Below, piece after piece: positions 17,434-26,219 of a stretch of DNA of 64,000 nt. The notes below the pieces were generated by a model. That model was not told where the DNA came from and did no database searches. It worked only from the letters and a program-made list of their open reading frames with translations. Within the stretch, counting starts at the first letter, position 1. Each line of letters starts with the position of its first letter. Source of the stretch: Corticimicrobacter populi (lineage in GTDB: Bacteria > Pseudomonadota > Gammaproteobacteria > Burkholderiales > Burkholderiaceae_B); assembly GCF_003123725.1 (NCBI RefSeq), contig NZ_QETA01000007.1, positions 1-64,000 on the forward strand. The letters are read 5' to 3'. The position numbers were made by a program, and so were the translations under genes.

Positions 17434-18251
17434 GCTTCTTTCCCGGCCCAGGGTGCCAGCCGGCGCTGCAGGAACACCAGCAACGCATCGAACAGATAAC
17501 CGATCAGGCCCAGCAGGAAGATGCCGAGCATGACGATATCGGTACGCAGGTAAGTCCCTGCATTGATGACCATCCAGCCCAGCCCGGAATCGGCCGCCAC
17601 CATTTCGGCAGCGATCAGCGAAGTCCAGCCGATCCCCACAGCCAGGCGGATCGTCGTGAATATTTCCGGCAGGGCATTGGGCAGGATCACGTACCAGAAC
17701 ACCTGATGCCGGCTTGCTCCAAGCGTGGCGGCAGCACGCAGGCGCTGCTGGCTGACATTGAGCACGGCAGCAGCCGCACCGACCAGCACACTCAGCAGGG
17801 TCGAAATGAAGATCAGGAAAAACTTGGCCCCTTCGTCAATGCCGAACCACAGCACCACCAGCGGAATCAGGGCAATCTTGGGCAATGGCCGCAGGAACTG
17901 CACGAACGGATCGAGCAGCGCCGACAGCCCGCGCGAACGGCCCATTGCCAGCCCTACCGGCACGCCGATGACAATGGCAGCCGCAAAAGCCACGCCGGCT
18001 CGCGCCACGCTGATGCCGATGTGATGCCACAGAGAAGACTGGCGATAGCCGTTTTCTGCAAGATCCAGCGCCGTGCGCAACACCTCGCCCAGCGGAGGCA
18101 GCAACAGCGGATCAACCCAACCTGCCCACCCCGAAACCTGCCAGCCCAGCAGAAACGCCACGACCGCGATCACACTGATCGCGGCGTATTTCCACTGCCC
18201 CCCACCGGCTGCGCCAGCCGGCGCAGCCTTGCCTGAAACTTGACCTGCCAT
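17430..18251 (-). CDS. ABC transporter permease, taurine/sulfonate type (TauC/SsuC-like)
   Basis: A 273-residue inner-membrane protein with about six hydrophobic segments and the EAA loop (AAATLGASRHQVFWYVILPNALP), which docks on the ATPase. The WTSLIAAEMVAADSGLGWMV block is characteristic of SsuC/TauC permeases. An N-terminal proline/alanine/glycine stretch precedes the first helix. It overlaps the ATPase gene by four bases and starts three bases after the stop of the binding protein gene. Confidence 0.92.
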   Translation of the reverse strand: MAGQVSGKAAPAGAAGGGQWKYAAISVIAVVAFLLGWQVSGWAGWVDPLLLPPLGEVLRTALDLAENGYRQSSLWHHIGISVARAGVAFAAAIVIGVPVGLAMGRSRGLSALLDPFVQFLRPLPKIALIPLVVLWFGIDEGAKFFLIFISTLLSVLVGAAAAVLNVSQQRLRAAATLGASRHQVFWYVILPNALPEIFTTIRLAVGIGWTSLIAAEMVAADSGLGWMVINAGTYLRTDIVMLGIFLLGLIGYLFDALLVFLQRRLAPWAGKEA

Positions 18252-18254
18252 GAT

Positions 18255-19289
18255 TTACTGCTGCGGCGCTGCGGCGGCAGCCTGCTCCAGGTAGCGGGTA
18301 TTGATGGCATCGGCGTAGGTCGCCGGTACGTCGGAAGCACGCAACTCGCCGATATCGGCCAGGAACGTCGCGGCATCATGATACGAACGGGTGATGCGCG
18401 AATCGGCCTTGGTCTGGCTGTTGCCCAGGTAGTCCACGGTCAGTTGCTCCTGGATGGACGGATACTGCAGACCACCCAGGGTACTGCGCACCGTATCGAC
18501 CGGGATGTCGAGGTACTGGGCGATCTTCTGTGAGGCGGCTTCGGGATCGGCCAGGTACTCGTTCGCCTTGTCCTGTGCGACCTGGAGGAACTTCACGATC
18601 AGCTCGGGATGCTGCTCGGCGAACTCCTTGCGAGCCACATAATTGTTGAAGACCAGCACGCCATGCTCGGCCAGGTCCTTGGTCGCGAAGATTTCCTTGC
18701 CCTGGGCCGCTTCGAGCTGCTGGCTGAAGGGTCCCCAGACATAGGCGGCATCAATATCGCCGCGCTGCCAGGCAGACACGATCTCGGCCGGCTTGAGCGC
18801 CACTGTGCGGATCTTGCTGCGATCGGCACCGTCGCCCGCCAGCTTGACGGCCAGTTCAAACGCAAACTGTGCCGTCGAATTGGCCGGATAAGCCACCCGC
18901 TTGCCTTCCAGGTCCTTAAGCGAGTTGATACCATCCCTGGCAATCAGCCGCTCGCTGGTCGCGATGATTTCCTGTGCGCCGATCACTTCGATCGGCAGGC
19001 CCCGGGCAATGCCGGCGGCAGCCGGGCTGGAGCCGAAGCGCGCAATGTCGATTTCCTTGGCGGCAAACAGCGACAGCACATCGGCACCGGAATTGAAGGC
19101 CACCCATTTGACGGGCACGCCAAAGGCCTTGTCGAACGACTTGTCGATCTGGCCCAACACCCAGGTACGCGGGCCACCTGCCCATGCAAAACGGACTTCC
19201 TCAGGCGCACTCTGCGCCCAGGCGGCCCCCAGGGGTGCCAGAGAGGCAGCAGCCAGTGCCACCACCATGAGTTTTTTCAGAATACGCAT
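18255..19289 (-). CDS. ABC transporter substrate-binding protein, taurine-type (TauA-like)
   Basis: A 344-residue periplasmic binding protein with a Sec signal (MRILKKLMVVALAAASLAPL, cleavage after AWA). The start at 19289 is chosen because a CAGGAA box precedes it at good spacing and it gives a normal signal peptide; an ATG nine codons upstream does not. The mature part is the TauA/SsuA fold: FAWAGGPRTWVLGQIDKSF, GSSPAAAGIARGLPIEVIG, and AYVWGPFSQQLEA, where the tryptophan-containing loop contacts ligand. It leads the operon that continues into the permease, ATPase, PLP enzyme and racemase. Taurine or another small sulfonate is the likely ligand class. Confidence 0.88.
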   Translation of the reverse strand: MRILKKLMVVALAAASLAPLGAAWAQSAPEEVRFAWAGGPRTWVLGQIDKSFDKAFGVPVKWVAFNSGADVLSLFAAKEIDIARFGSSPAAAGIARGLPIEVIGAQEIIATSERLIARDGINSLKDLEGKRVAYPANSTAQFAFELAVKLAGDGADRSKIRTVALKPAEIVSAWQRGDIDAAYVWGPFSQQLEAAQGKEIFATKDLAEHGVLVFNNYVARKEFAEQHPELIVKFLQVAQDKANEYLADPEAASQKIAQYLDIPVDTVRSTLGGLQYPSIQEQLTVDYLGNSQTKADSRITRSYHDAATFLADIGELRASDVPATYADAINTRYLEQAAAAAPQQ

Positions 19290-19451
19290 ATTTCCTGCCC
19301 GTCGTTTCATGTGCAATCAATCGGAAAGACACAGTCTAGGCAGATTGGCTCATTTCAAAAAATACCTTATGGTCGCTTGTTTATAACCAAATGGAATTTG
19401 ACTGACTGACCGATAACCGCGACTTGCCGGGTCGGTCTCCCCCAAAGCATC

Positions 19452-20636
19452 TCAGGCTGCGCGCTTTTCAGCCTGACGCACATACAGCAGCACGCAGCCT
19501 ACCGCGAGAATTACCACACCGATACCCGCGAAGCCTGCCGCCATGGAATCCGTCGCCGACACCAGCCCGGCAAAGGCAGGCGGACCGAGCACCACACCGA
19601 AGTAGGTGAAGAACAGCGTGCCGCCCGTCATCTGACCAGCCATGCCCTTGGGTGCCAGTTGCGCAACCTGCGCCAGATACACGCCATTCCAGCCGATCGC
19701 CGTGCCACCAAACACCATGCTGACCACGATGACGATGGCCAACGGCCAGTCCGGGCGGAACAACGCCGTCAGCAGTGACGCGCCCGCCATGGCAAACGCC
19801 AGCAGGGCCAGCACCAGGTCGGGTGCCCGGCTGCGGTCCGCCACCCAGCCCCACAGCAGCCGCCCGACGGCCCCTGCCGTCTGCGATGCCGCATGCACCA
19901 ATCCAGCCGTCACCAGCGCCACACCGTATGAACCAGTCAGGTAAGTCACCAGATACGAGGTCAGGCACAGTTGCATGGCACTCAGGAAAAACGTGCACAG
20001 TGCCAGGTTGCGGATACGCCGATGCTCGAACACCATCTGCAAGGGCCGGAACACGCCGCCGATCCCCAGCCGGTGCGCCGGCGAGCGATCCGCATCGAAA
20101 TCAGCCCGGATCGGCTGGGCCAGCGCCGCCACCACCAGGCAGGCCAGCCCGGCCACCAGCGCCGCCCCCTGCCATTGCCACAGCAGTACCAGTCCGGGAA
20201 TCAGCAGCCCGGCCATCACGCCACCCAGTGGCACGCCCGTCTGCTTGAGCGAAAAGATCAGGCCCATGCGATGGGCCGGCGTGGTCCGCGCCAGGATATG
20301 CGAGCTGGCCGGCGTGACCGGCCCATAGCCCAGACCGATCAGCACGGCGCTCAGTACCATGGCCCCCACCTGCCCCACGGCCACGCAGGCCAGCCCCACA
20401 CCACAGGACAGCAGGCAAAGCTGGCTGGTGCGGATCGCGCCGTAGCGGGCGATCAGCCCCCCGCTGGCCAGCGAGGAGAACATCGCCGCCGCATAGACAA
20501 TCGCCATGAACACACCGACCAGCGTGGCCGAGAGACCGATATCCTGCGATGCCGCCGGTGCCAGCACGGGGACGGTCAGGGCCGCCATGGAGGCCAGCAC
20601 CTGGATGGCAAGCGTCACGATCAGGGAAATATTCAT
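19452..20636 (-). CDS. MFS transporter
   Basis: A 394-residue transporter with about twelve predicted transmembrane helices and the duplicated major facilitator fold, including GLIARYGAIRTSQL in the loop after helix 2 and GLGYGPVTPASS in helix 5. The start at 20636 (MNISLIVTLAIQV) is chosen because it directly precedes helix 1. It resembles the cyanate/nitrate or sugar-acid branches of the family only loosely and no specific substrate can be named. It stands alone between the sulfonate operon and AMP nucleosidase, all on the same strand but with gaps over 100 bases. Confidence 0.85.
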   Translation of the reverse strand: MNISLIVTLAIQVLASMAALTVPVLAPAASQDIGLSATLVGVFMAIVYAAAMFSSLASGGLIARYGAIRTSQLCLLSCGVGLACVAVGQVGAMVLSAVLIGLGYGPVTPASSHILARTTPAHRMGLIFSLKQTGVPLGGVMAGLLIPGLVLLWQWQGAALVAGLACLVVAALAQPIRADFDADRSPAHRLGIGGVFRPLQMVFEHRRIRNLALCTFFLSAMQLCLTSYLVTYLTGSYGVALVTAGLVHAASQTAGAVGRLLWGWVADRSRAPDLVLALLAFAMAGASLLTALFRPDWPLAIVIVVSMVFGGTAIGWNGVYLAQVAQLAPKGMAGQMTGGTLFFTYFGVVLGPPAFAGLVSATDSMAAGFAGIGVVILAVGCVLLYVRQAEKRAA

Positions 20637-20768
20637 GAAAAGGCAGCGCAAAATAAGCCGAGGCAATAAGCCGATTCCCGATGCTAGGACAAACACCCGG
20701 CCAACGGAATCGCATTTTGCCTAAGACGCCCTTCCAGATCGGCTAACCCGCAGGCCTGGCTGTGCGGC

Positions 20769-22268
20769 TTATTTGAACGCCGTCTCCAGAAAGCTACGCA
20801 GCTTGCGTGAATGCAGCCGCGCCTCCGGCATCTCGCGCAGCAATTCCAGCGCACGAATCCCGATATGCAAATGCTGGCCCACCTGCGTGCGATAGAACTC
20901 ACTGGACATACCGGGCAGCTTCAGTTCGCCATGCAGCGGCTTATCCGACACGCACAACAGCGTGCCATAGGGCACCCGGAACCGGAAACCGTTGGCCGCG
21001 ATGGTGGCAGACTCCATGTCCAGCGCAATTGCCCGTGACTGCGACAGGCGTTGCACTGGCTCGTCGTGATCGCGCAATTCCCAGTTGCGATTATCGGTCG
21101 TGGCTACGGTGCCGGTACGCATGATCCGCTTGAGTTCCCAGCCACTGACGCCCGACACCTCGGCCACTGCCTGCTCCAGCGCCACCTGGATCTCGGCCAG
21201 CGGCGGCACCGGCACCCAGGTCGGCAGGTCATCATCCAGCACATGATCCTCGCGCACATAGCCATGCGCCAGCACATAGTCACCCAGTCGCTGGGTAGTC
21301 CGCAGCCCGGCGCAATGGCCCAGCATCAGCCATGCCGATGGCCGTAGCACCGCCACATGATCGGTGATGGTCTTGGCATTGGCCGGACCAACGCCGATGT
21401 TGACGACCGTAATGCCACTGTGTCCCTCGCGCAGCAGGTGATAAGACGGCATCTGCGGCGTCCGTGTCGGCGCAGCGCCCTGCGGTTGTGCATCAGCCCC
21501 TGCCACCGTAATCACATTGCCGGGCTCCACCAGGGCGGTATAACCCCCCTCTTCGCGTGCCAGCGTATCGCGTGCCCAGGCGCAAAAGGCATCCACATAG
21601 AACTGATAATTGGTGAACAGGACGAAATGCTGGAAATACTGCGGCGCAGTCGCGGTGTAGTGCTGCAGGCGATGCAAAGAGTAATCCACCCTGGGTGCCG
21701 TGAACGGTCCCAGTGGCCGGGGACTGTCCGGCCGCCCTTTCCAGGTGCCGTTGACGATGGCATCGTCCATGACGGCCAGATCCGGCACATCGAACAGGTC
21801 ACGCAAGACATGGCCCGAGCCATCCGGATAGACGCCCTCGACATAGGCTCCATCGGTCAGCGTGAAATGCAATGGAATCGGCGTATCCGACTCACCGATC
21901 TCCACCGGCACGCCATGGTTGTCGATCAGCAGGCCGATCTGCTCGCGCAGGTAATCTGCATAGAGTGCCGGCTGCGTCACCGTGGTCATGTAGACACCCG
22001 GTTCGACCACGTGCCCATATGAGAGGCGACTGTCGACTTCCTGGTGTGACGTGACGCGAATGCGGATGGCCGGATAGCAGGCACGCACACGATGATCCGG
22101 CATCTGCTGACTGCGCACGAAAGTACCGAAGGCATCGCGGATGAAAGCCGTATTGCGCGCATAGATCTCGATCAGCCGTTGCACGGCGGCCTCGGCCTCC
22201 ATGAAACCCGTGAAGGGCATGAATGGCGGCTGGCGGGTGGGGCGTACGGTATGGTCGAAATCAGGCAT
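20769..22268 (-). CDS. amn: AMP nucleosidase
   Basis: A 499-residue enzyme that hydrolyses AMP to adenine and ribose 5-phosphate (EC 3.2.2.4) and regulates adenylate pools. The N-terminal regulatory domain, with SYGHVVEPGVYMTTVTQP, precedes the phosphorylase-fold catalytic domain carrying GHSGITVVNIGVGPANAKT and ALDMESATIAANGFRFRV, where the methionine-glutamate pair binds ribose. Length matches E. coli Amn (about 480). The start at 22268 fits the family N-terminus; an in-frame ATG 16 codons earlier lies in the divergent promoter region. It is divergent from ohrR, and the OhrR-like operator is 66 bases from its start. Confidence 0.93.
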   Translation of the reverse strand: MPDFDHTVRPTRQPPFMPFTGFMEAEAAVQRLIEIYARNTAFIRDAFGTFVRSQQMPDHRVRACYPAIRIRVTSHQEVDSRLSYGHVVEPGVYMTTVTQPALYADYLREQIGLLIDNHGVPVEIGESDTPIPLHFTLTDGAYVEGVYPDGSGHVLRDLFDVPDLAVMDDAIVNGTWKGRPDSPRPLGPFTAPRVDYSLHRLQHYTATAPQYFQHFVLFTNYQFYVDAFCAWARDTLAREEGGYTALVEPGNVITVAGADAQPQGAAPTRTPQMPSYHLLREGHSGITVVNIGVGPANAKTITDHVAVLRPSAWLMLGHCAGLRTTQRLGDYVLAHGYVREDHVLDDDLPTWVPVPPLAEIQVALEQAVAEVSGVSGWELKRIMRTGTVATTDNRNWELRDHDEPVQRLSQSRAIALDMESATIAANGFRFRVPYGTLLCVSDKPLHGELKLPGMSSEFYRTQVGQHLHIGIRALELLREMPEARLHSRKLRSFLETAFK

Positions 22269-22333
22269 GGGGTTCTCTGGCACGATGGATATGCGCCGAT
22301 TGTAGGCGCGTGACATGTCATTTTTGAGATGAA

Positions 22334-22355
22334 ATTAAGTAGCTTGCTATTTAAT
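22334..22355. promoter_or_regulatory. Palindromic operator, probably for OhrR
   Basis: An inverted repeat with arms ATTAAGTAGC and GCTATTTAAT around a TT centre, 9 of 10 positions pairing. It lies 24-45 bases upstream of ohrR in an AT-rich promoter segment. MarR-family OhrR repressors bind such palindromes and control ohr and themselves, so this is the expected position. It may also affect the divergent amn gene. Confidence 0.6.
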
Positions 22356-22378
22356 ATTGCACGATATATATTGGCGAC

Positions 22379-22858
22379 ATGAACACTGCCTCCGTATCTT
22401 CTTCAACGCCCCTGCCCGATGCAGCCTACCGGCTCGACGGGCAACTGTGCTTTGCCCTCTACGCAGCGCACCTGGCGATGAACAAGGTCTACCGTCCGTT
22501 GCTGGCCGAGCTGGGCCTGACCTATCCGCAGTATCTGGTCATGCTGGTGCTGTGGGAGCACGACGGCCTGACCGTCTCGGCACTGGGCGCACGCCTGCAC
22601 CTCGACTCTGCAACGCTTACCCCGTTGCTCAAGCGCCTCCAGGCCGCAGGACTGGTGACCCGTACCCGCGATCGCGAAGACGAACGCCAGGTACGCATCG
22701 GCCTGACCGATGCCGGACGTGCCATGCAACAGCGCGCCCGCAGCGTCCCCGAAGGGGCCGTCTGTGCCACCGGCTGCGCACCGACCGAACTGGATACGCT
22801 CAAGCAGGAACTCGAAGCCCTGCGTGAACGACTGGCGCGACATATCACGCCGGATTGA
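22379..22858 (+). CDS. ohrR: OhrR, organic-peroxide-sensing MarR-family repressor
   Basis: A 159-residue MarR-type repressor. The winged helix is seen in [20 protein letters not shown] and the wing in [17 protein letters not shown]. Cys24 in [12 protein letters not shown] is the conserved peroxide-reactive cysteine of OhrR; its oxidation releases the repressor from DNA. Two more cysteines occur near the C-terminus (VCATGC), so a disulfide-forming (two-Cys) mechanism is possible. It lies 32 bases upstream of ohr on the same strand, and the palindrome at 22334-22355 is its likely operator. Confidence 0.92.
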   Translation: MNTASVSSSTPLPDAAYRLDGQLCFALYAAHLAMNKVYRPLLAELGLTYPQYLVMLVLWEHDGLTVSALGARLHLDSATLTPLLKRLQAAGLVTRTRDREDERQVRIGLTDAGRAMQQRARSVPEGAVCATGCAPTELDTLKQELEALRERLARHITPD

Positions 22859-22890
22859 TCTCTTTTCCCCACCCACCAAGGAATCTTGCC

Positions 22891-23316
22891 ATGTCTCTCG
22901 AAAAAGTCGTCTACACCGCCCATGCCACCGCCACCGGCGGCCGTGATGGCCGTGCCGTATCGTCCGACAACCAGCTCGACGTCAAACTCTCCACGCCGCG
23001 TGAACTGGGAGGCAACGGTGCCGAAGGCACCAACCCCGAGCAACTGTTTGCCGCGGGCTATTCGGCATGCTTCCTGGGCGCGCTGCGCCTGGTGGCTGGT
23101 CGCGAAAAAGTCGCCCTGCCCGCTGATACGTCGATTACCGGCAGCGTCGGCATCGGCCCGATCCCGACCGGCTTCAGCATCCAGGTTGAACTGAACGTCT
23201 CCCTGCCGGGCATCGACCGCGCTGTCGGCGAAGACCTGCTGCAAAAAGCACACGTGGTCTGCCCCTACTCCAACGCCACGCGCGGCAACATCGACGTCAC
23301 GCTGACGCTGGCCTGA
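22891..23316 (+). CDS. ohr: Ohr, organic hydroperoxide reductase
   Basis: A 141-residue OsmC/Ohr-family peroxidase that reduces organic and fatty-acid hydroperoxides using lipoylated proteins. The active-site cysteines are Cys60 in [10 protein letters not shown] and Cys124 in [10 protein letters not shown]; the conserved arginine and glutamate are in STPRELGG and NPEQLFA. The start at 22891 ([10 protein letters not shown]) is the family start and has AAGGAATC upstream. It is co-transcribed with ohrR and followed by a clear terminator. Confidence 0.95.
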   Translation: MSLEKVVYTAHATATGGRDGRAVSSDNQLDVKLSTPRELGGNGAEGTNPEQLFAAGYSACFLGALRLVAGREKVALPADTSITGSVGIGPIPTGFSIQVELNVSLPGIDRAVGEDLLQKAHVVCPYSNATRGNIDVTLTLA

Positions 23317-23391
23317 TTGCATGATGTCGTCTGACTGCGGGTGATATCCGCTTTGCAGTCACGATTTGCAGTCAAATAGCCCGTCCACATC

Positions 23392-23422
23392 AAGGCGCTC
23401 TCTGACCAGAGCGCCTTTTTTT
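23392..23422 (+). terminator. Rho-independent terminator after ohr
   Basis: A perfect 10-bp stem (AAGGCGCTCT / AGAGCGCCTT) with a six-base loop followed by a run of T. It ends the ohrR-ohr unit, 75 bases after the ohr stop. Confidence 0.9.
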
Positions 23423-23552
23423 CATGTCATTCGTACACACCGCTACGCCTGCATGCGAACGCGCATAGAGCAGGATGAGAATTATTCCATCCTTACATTC
23501 TCGGCATCGCTTTTATGGTCCAATACGGCTGCCCTCATTCTCAGGAAAAACC

Positions 23553-23645
23553 GTGAGAACCGTCTTGATTATTGTCGGTGCCGCAGTCGTTGCCTATCTG
23601 ATCGCCGTCGGCATCCGTGCACTCCTGTCCAGGAAAAACAGGTAA
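23553..23645 (+). CDS. Small single-span membrane protein, 30 residues
   Basis: A short GTG-initiated frame encoding MRTVLIIVGAAVVAYLIAVG followed by a basic tail (IRALLSRKNR) and a TAA stop. An AGGA box lies about seven bases before the start. One hydrophobic helix with a positively charged C-terminal end suggests an inner-membrane peptide. It ends six bases before the ATG of the SPFH gene, so the two are probably co-transcribed; small membrane proteins are known partners of SPFH proteins, but no specific family is recognised. Too short to be certain it is translated. Confidence 0.55.
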   Translation: MRTVLIIVGAAVVAYLIAVGIRALLSRKNR

Positions 23646-23651
23646 TTTCCC

Positions 23652-24527
23652 ATGCAAACCAAGATTGAAAACATGAAAAACAAAGCCGGCTTCTTTGTCC
23701 TGGCCGCAGGCCTGTTCGTCGTCATCATCCTGTGCGCCTTCAGCGCGTTCTACCAGACCGACCAGGGCGAACGCGCCGTCGTGCTGCGCAACGGCTCATT
23801 GCAGCACGTGGCCGAACCCGGCCTCGGCTTCAAGACGCCGGTACTGGACAGCGTACGCTTTATCTCGGTGCGCGACCACAACGTCGTCATGCCGCTGGAA
23901 GCCTATTCTTTCGACCAGCAACCCGCCACCATGCAAGTATCGGTCACCTACCGGGTACCGGTAGACCGTGTCGCCGATCTCTACAGCGAATACGGCACAC
24001 TGGAAGCCTTGCAGGCCCGCGTCATCGAGCGCCGCACCCCCGATGCCGTCAAGAACGTATTCGGCAAATTCACCGCCGTGCGCGCCATCCAGGAACGCGA
24101 AAAACTCGGCGTTGACGCCCTGCAGGCCGTCAATCTGGCCATGCGCGACGCCCCTGTGCAGATCGTGGGCCTGCAGGTCGAGGAAGTCGGCTTCTCCAAG
24201 GCCTACGAGCAGAGCATCGAACAGCGCATGCTGGCCCAGGTCCAGATCGAAACCACGCGCCAGCAAAAACAGACCGCCGAAATCCAGGCCGAAATCAAGG
24301 TTGTGCAGGCCAAGGCCGACGCCGACGCCAAGCGTCAGCAATTCCAGGCTGAAGCCGACGGCATCCGGCTGCGTGGCGAAGCCGAAGCGGCCGCCATCGA
24401 GGCACGCGCCAAGGCCCTGGCCTCCAATACGGGGCTGGTCAACCTGATGGCAGTCGAGAAATGGGACGGCCAGTTGCCAACGACACAGGTACCGGGATCG
24501 GCAGTGCCGTTTCTGGGGGTGAAGTAA
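23652..24527 (+). CDS. SPFH/Band-7 (prohibitin-like) membrane protein
   Basis: A 291-residue protein with one N-terminal transmembrane helix (about residues 11-35, KAGFFVLAAGLFVVIILCAF), a prohibitin/Band-7 domain (about 40-190) and a long C-terminal helix rich in Gln, Glu and Ala that would form coiled coil (about 185-265). Such proteins oligomerise into rings in the inner membrane, organise membrane domains and often restrain proteases such as FtsH. An alternative start seven codons later (MKNKAGF) is possible. It follows a 30-residue membrane ORF and is followed by a strong bidirectional hairpin. Confidence 0.88.
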   Translation: MQTKIENMKNKAGFFVLAAGLFVVIILCAFSAFYQTDQGERAVVLRNGSLQHVAEPGLGFKTPVLDSVRFISVRDHNVVMPLEAYSFDQQPATMQVSVTYRVPVDRVADLYSEYGTLEALQARVIERRTPDAVKNVFGKFTAVRAIQEREKLGVDALQAVNLAMRDAPVQIVGLQVEEVGFSKAYEQSIEQRMLAQVQIETTRQQKQTAEIQAEIKVVQAKADADAKRQQFQAEADGIRLRGEAEAAAIEARAKALASNTGLVNLMAVEKWDGQLPTTQVPGSAVPFLGVK

Positions 24528-24549
24528 GCGCTTGCCAAACGCCTCACCA

Positions 24550-24586
24550 TAAAACGGGCCGGAGGCAATGTGCCTCCGGCCCGTTT
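24550..24586. terminator. Bidirectional intrinsic terminator
   Basis: A 17-bp perfect stem (AAAACGGGCCGGAGGCA and its complement) with a three-base loop. A-tract on one side and T-tract on the other let it end transcription from both the SPFH gene (+) and the aldehyde dehydrogenase gene (-). Confidence 0.93.
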
Positions 24587-24612
24587 TGTATCGCTGGCAT
24601 AGGCCCGCAGAC

Positions 24613-26193
24613 TTAGCAGTTGGTCTCCGGCACGCCATCGACCAGGCGAGGAATCGCCAGCGGATTGGCCCGCTGCAATGCCTGTGGCAGCAGCGCATCC
24701 GGGAAATCCTGATAGCAGACCGGTCTCAGGAAGCGCTCAATGGCCGTCGCGCCCACCGACGTAAATGCCGCATTGGACGTGGCCGGGAAAGGCCCGCCAT
24801 GCACCATGGCATGAGACACCTCGACACCGGTCGGAAAGCCATTCACCAGCAGCCTGCCCGCCTTGCGCTCCAGCACGGGCACCAGTGACTGCGCAACCGT
24901 ATGGTCTTCAGACTCCAGGAACAGGGTTGCCGTCAACTGACCTTCCAGCGTCTCGGCAATGCGTGCAAAAGCCTCGGTTGAATCAACCTTGACCAGCAAG
25001 CCAGCCGGACCGAATACTTCCTCCCGCAGAGCGGCAGACGCCAGGAAATGCGCTTCCGTCGTGGTGAACAGCACGGCCTGGGCGGTGTTGACGCCTTGCG
25101 ACGGCAGCCCTTCAGAGACGGGCTGCACGCCCGCCGCCGCCAGGTGCGACACCCCTTTCTCGTATGCCTGGTGTATGCCTTCGGTCAGCATCACGGCGGC
25201 CTGTTTTTCGGCCATTGCAGTAGCCGCCGCAGCCAGGAATGCATCCAGAGCAGGCCCGGCCTGGGCGATCAAGAGCCCTGGGTTTGTGCAAAACTGACCG
25301 CATCCCAGTGTCAGCGAATCGACAAACGCCTTGCCCAATTGCGCCGCCTGAGCCGACAGCGCCCCCGGAAACAGGAACACCGGGTTGATGCTGCTCATTT
25401 CGGCATAGACCGGGATCGGTTCGGGCCGGGCCTGTGCCACCTGAACCAGGGCCAGACCGCCCTGCCGCGATCCGGTAAAGCCCACCGCCTTGATGGCAGG
25501 ATGCGCCACCAGGGCGCTGCCCAGTTGCGTACCGGCACCAAACAACAGGGAAAACACGCCTTCCGGCATCCCCGTGGCTTGCGCGGCGGCCACGATTGCC
25601 TGCCCGACCAGTTCCGACGTCCCCAGATGCGCATTGTGCCCCTTGACGATCACCGGCGCGCCGGCGGCCAGGGCCGACGCTGTATCGCCACCCGCCACGG
25701 AAAACGCCAGTGGGAAATTACTGGCCCCGAACACGGCAACCGGTCCCAGCGGCACCTTTGCCAACCGCAGATCACTGCGCGGCAATGGCGTGCGATCCGG
25801 CAAGGCAGGGTCGACGCTGGCTGCCAGAAAGCGCCCATCACGCACCACCTGCGCAAACAGGCGCAATTGCCCCACCGTCCGACCACGTTCGCCCTGCAGG
25901 CGTGCCAGCGGCAAGCCCGTCTCGGCATGCGCACGCGCCAGCAGTTCATCACCCAATGCCATGATCTGGCTGGCGATTTCTTCAAGGAACTGTGCGCGTT
26001 GCGCCAGTGGCAAATTCCGATAAGGATCGAATGCCGCCTGCGCCAACCGCGCAGCCTGTTCGACATGCTCGGCCCCACCAAAACCAAATGTTGGCTCCAA
26101 CGTCTCGCCCGTAGCAGGATTGGCGGCCTTCTGCCCGCCCGCCCCACCATGGACGCGCTGATTGCCAATCAACATCGCGCCGCTAATTGTCAT
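24613..26193 (-). CDS. 2,5-dioxovalerate (alpha-ketoglutarate semialdehyde) dehydrogenase
   Basis: A 526-residue aldehyde dehydrogenase of the NADP-linked ketoglutarate semialdehyde group, oxidising 2,5-dioxovalerate to 2-oxoglutarate (EC 1.2.1.26). The catalytic cysteine is in GCGQFCTNPG and the general-base glutamate region is YAEMSSINPVF; the cofactor segment is VAVFGASNFPLAFSVAGGDT, typical of this subgroup. The second of two adjacent ATGs is taken as start because AAAGGA sits six bases before it. It lies 26 bases after kdgD, whose product it uses, making the last two steps of hexarate degradation. Confidence 0.88.
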   Translation of the reverse strand: MTISGAMLIGNQRVHGGAGGQKAANPATGETLEPTFGFGGAEHVEQAARLAQAAFDPYRNLPLAQRAQFLEEIASQIMALGDELLARAHAETGLPLARLQGERGRTVGQLRLFAQVVRDGRFLAASVDPALPDRTPLPRSDLRLAKVPLGPVAVFGASNFPLAFSVAGGDTASALAAGAPVIVKGHNAHLGTSELVGQAIVAAAQATGMPEGVFSLLFGAGTQLGSALVAHPAIKAVGFTGSRQGGLALVQVAQARPEPIPVYAEMSSINPVFLFPGALSAQAAQLGKAFVDSLTLGCGQFCTNPGLLIAQAGPALDAFLAAAATAMAEKQAAVMLTEGIHQAYEKGVSHLAAAGVQPVSEGLPSQGVNTAQAVLFTTTEAHFLASAALREEVFGPAGLLVKVDSTEAFARIAETLEGQLTATLFLESEDHTVAQSLVPVLERKAGRLLVNGFPTGVEVSHAMVHGGPFPATSNAAFTSVGATAIERFLRPVCYQDFPDALLPQALQRANPLAIPRLVDGVPETNC

Positions 26194-26219
26194 CATCCAT
26201 CCTTTAGAAAGAACTGCGA

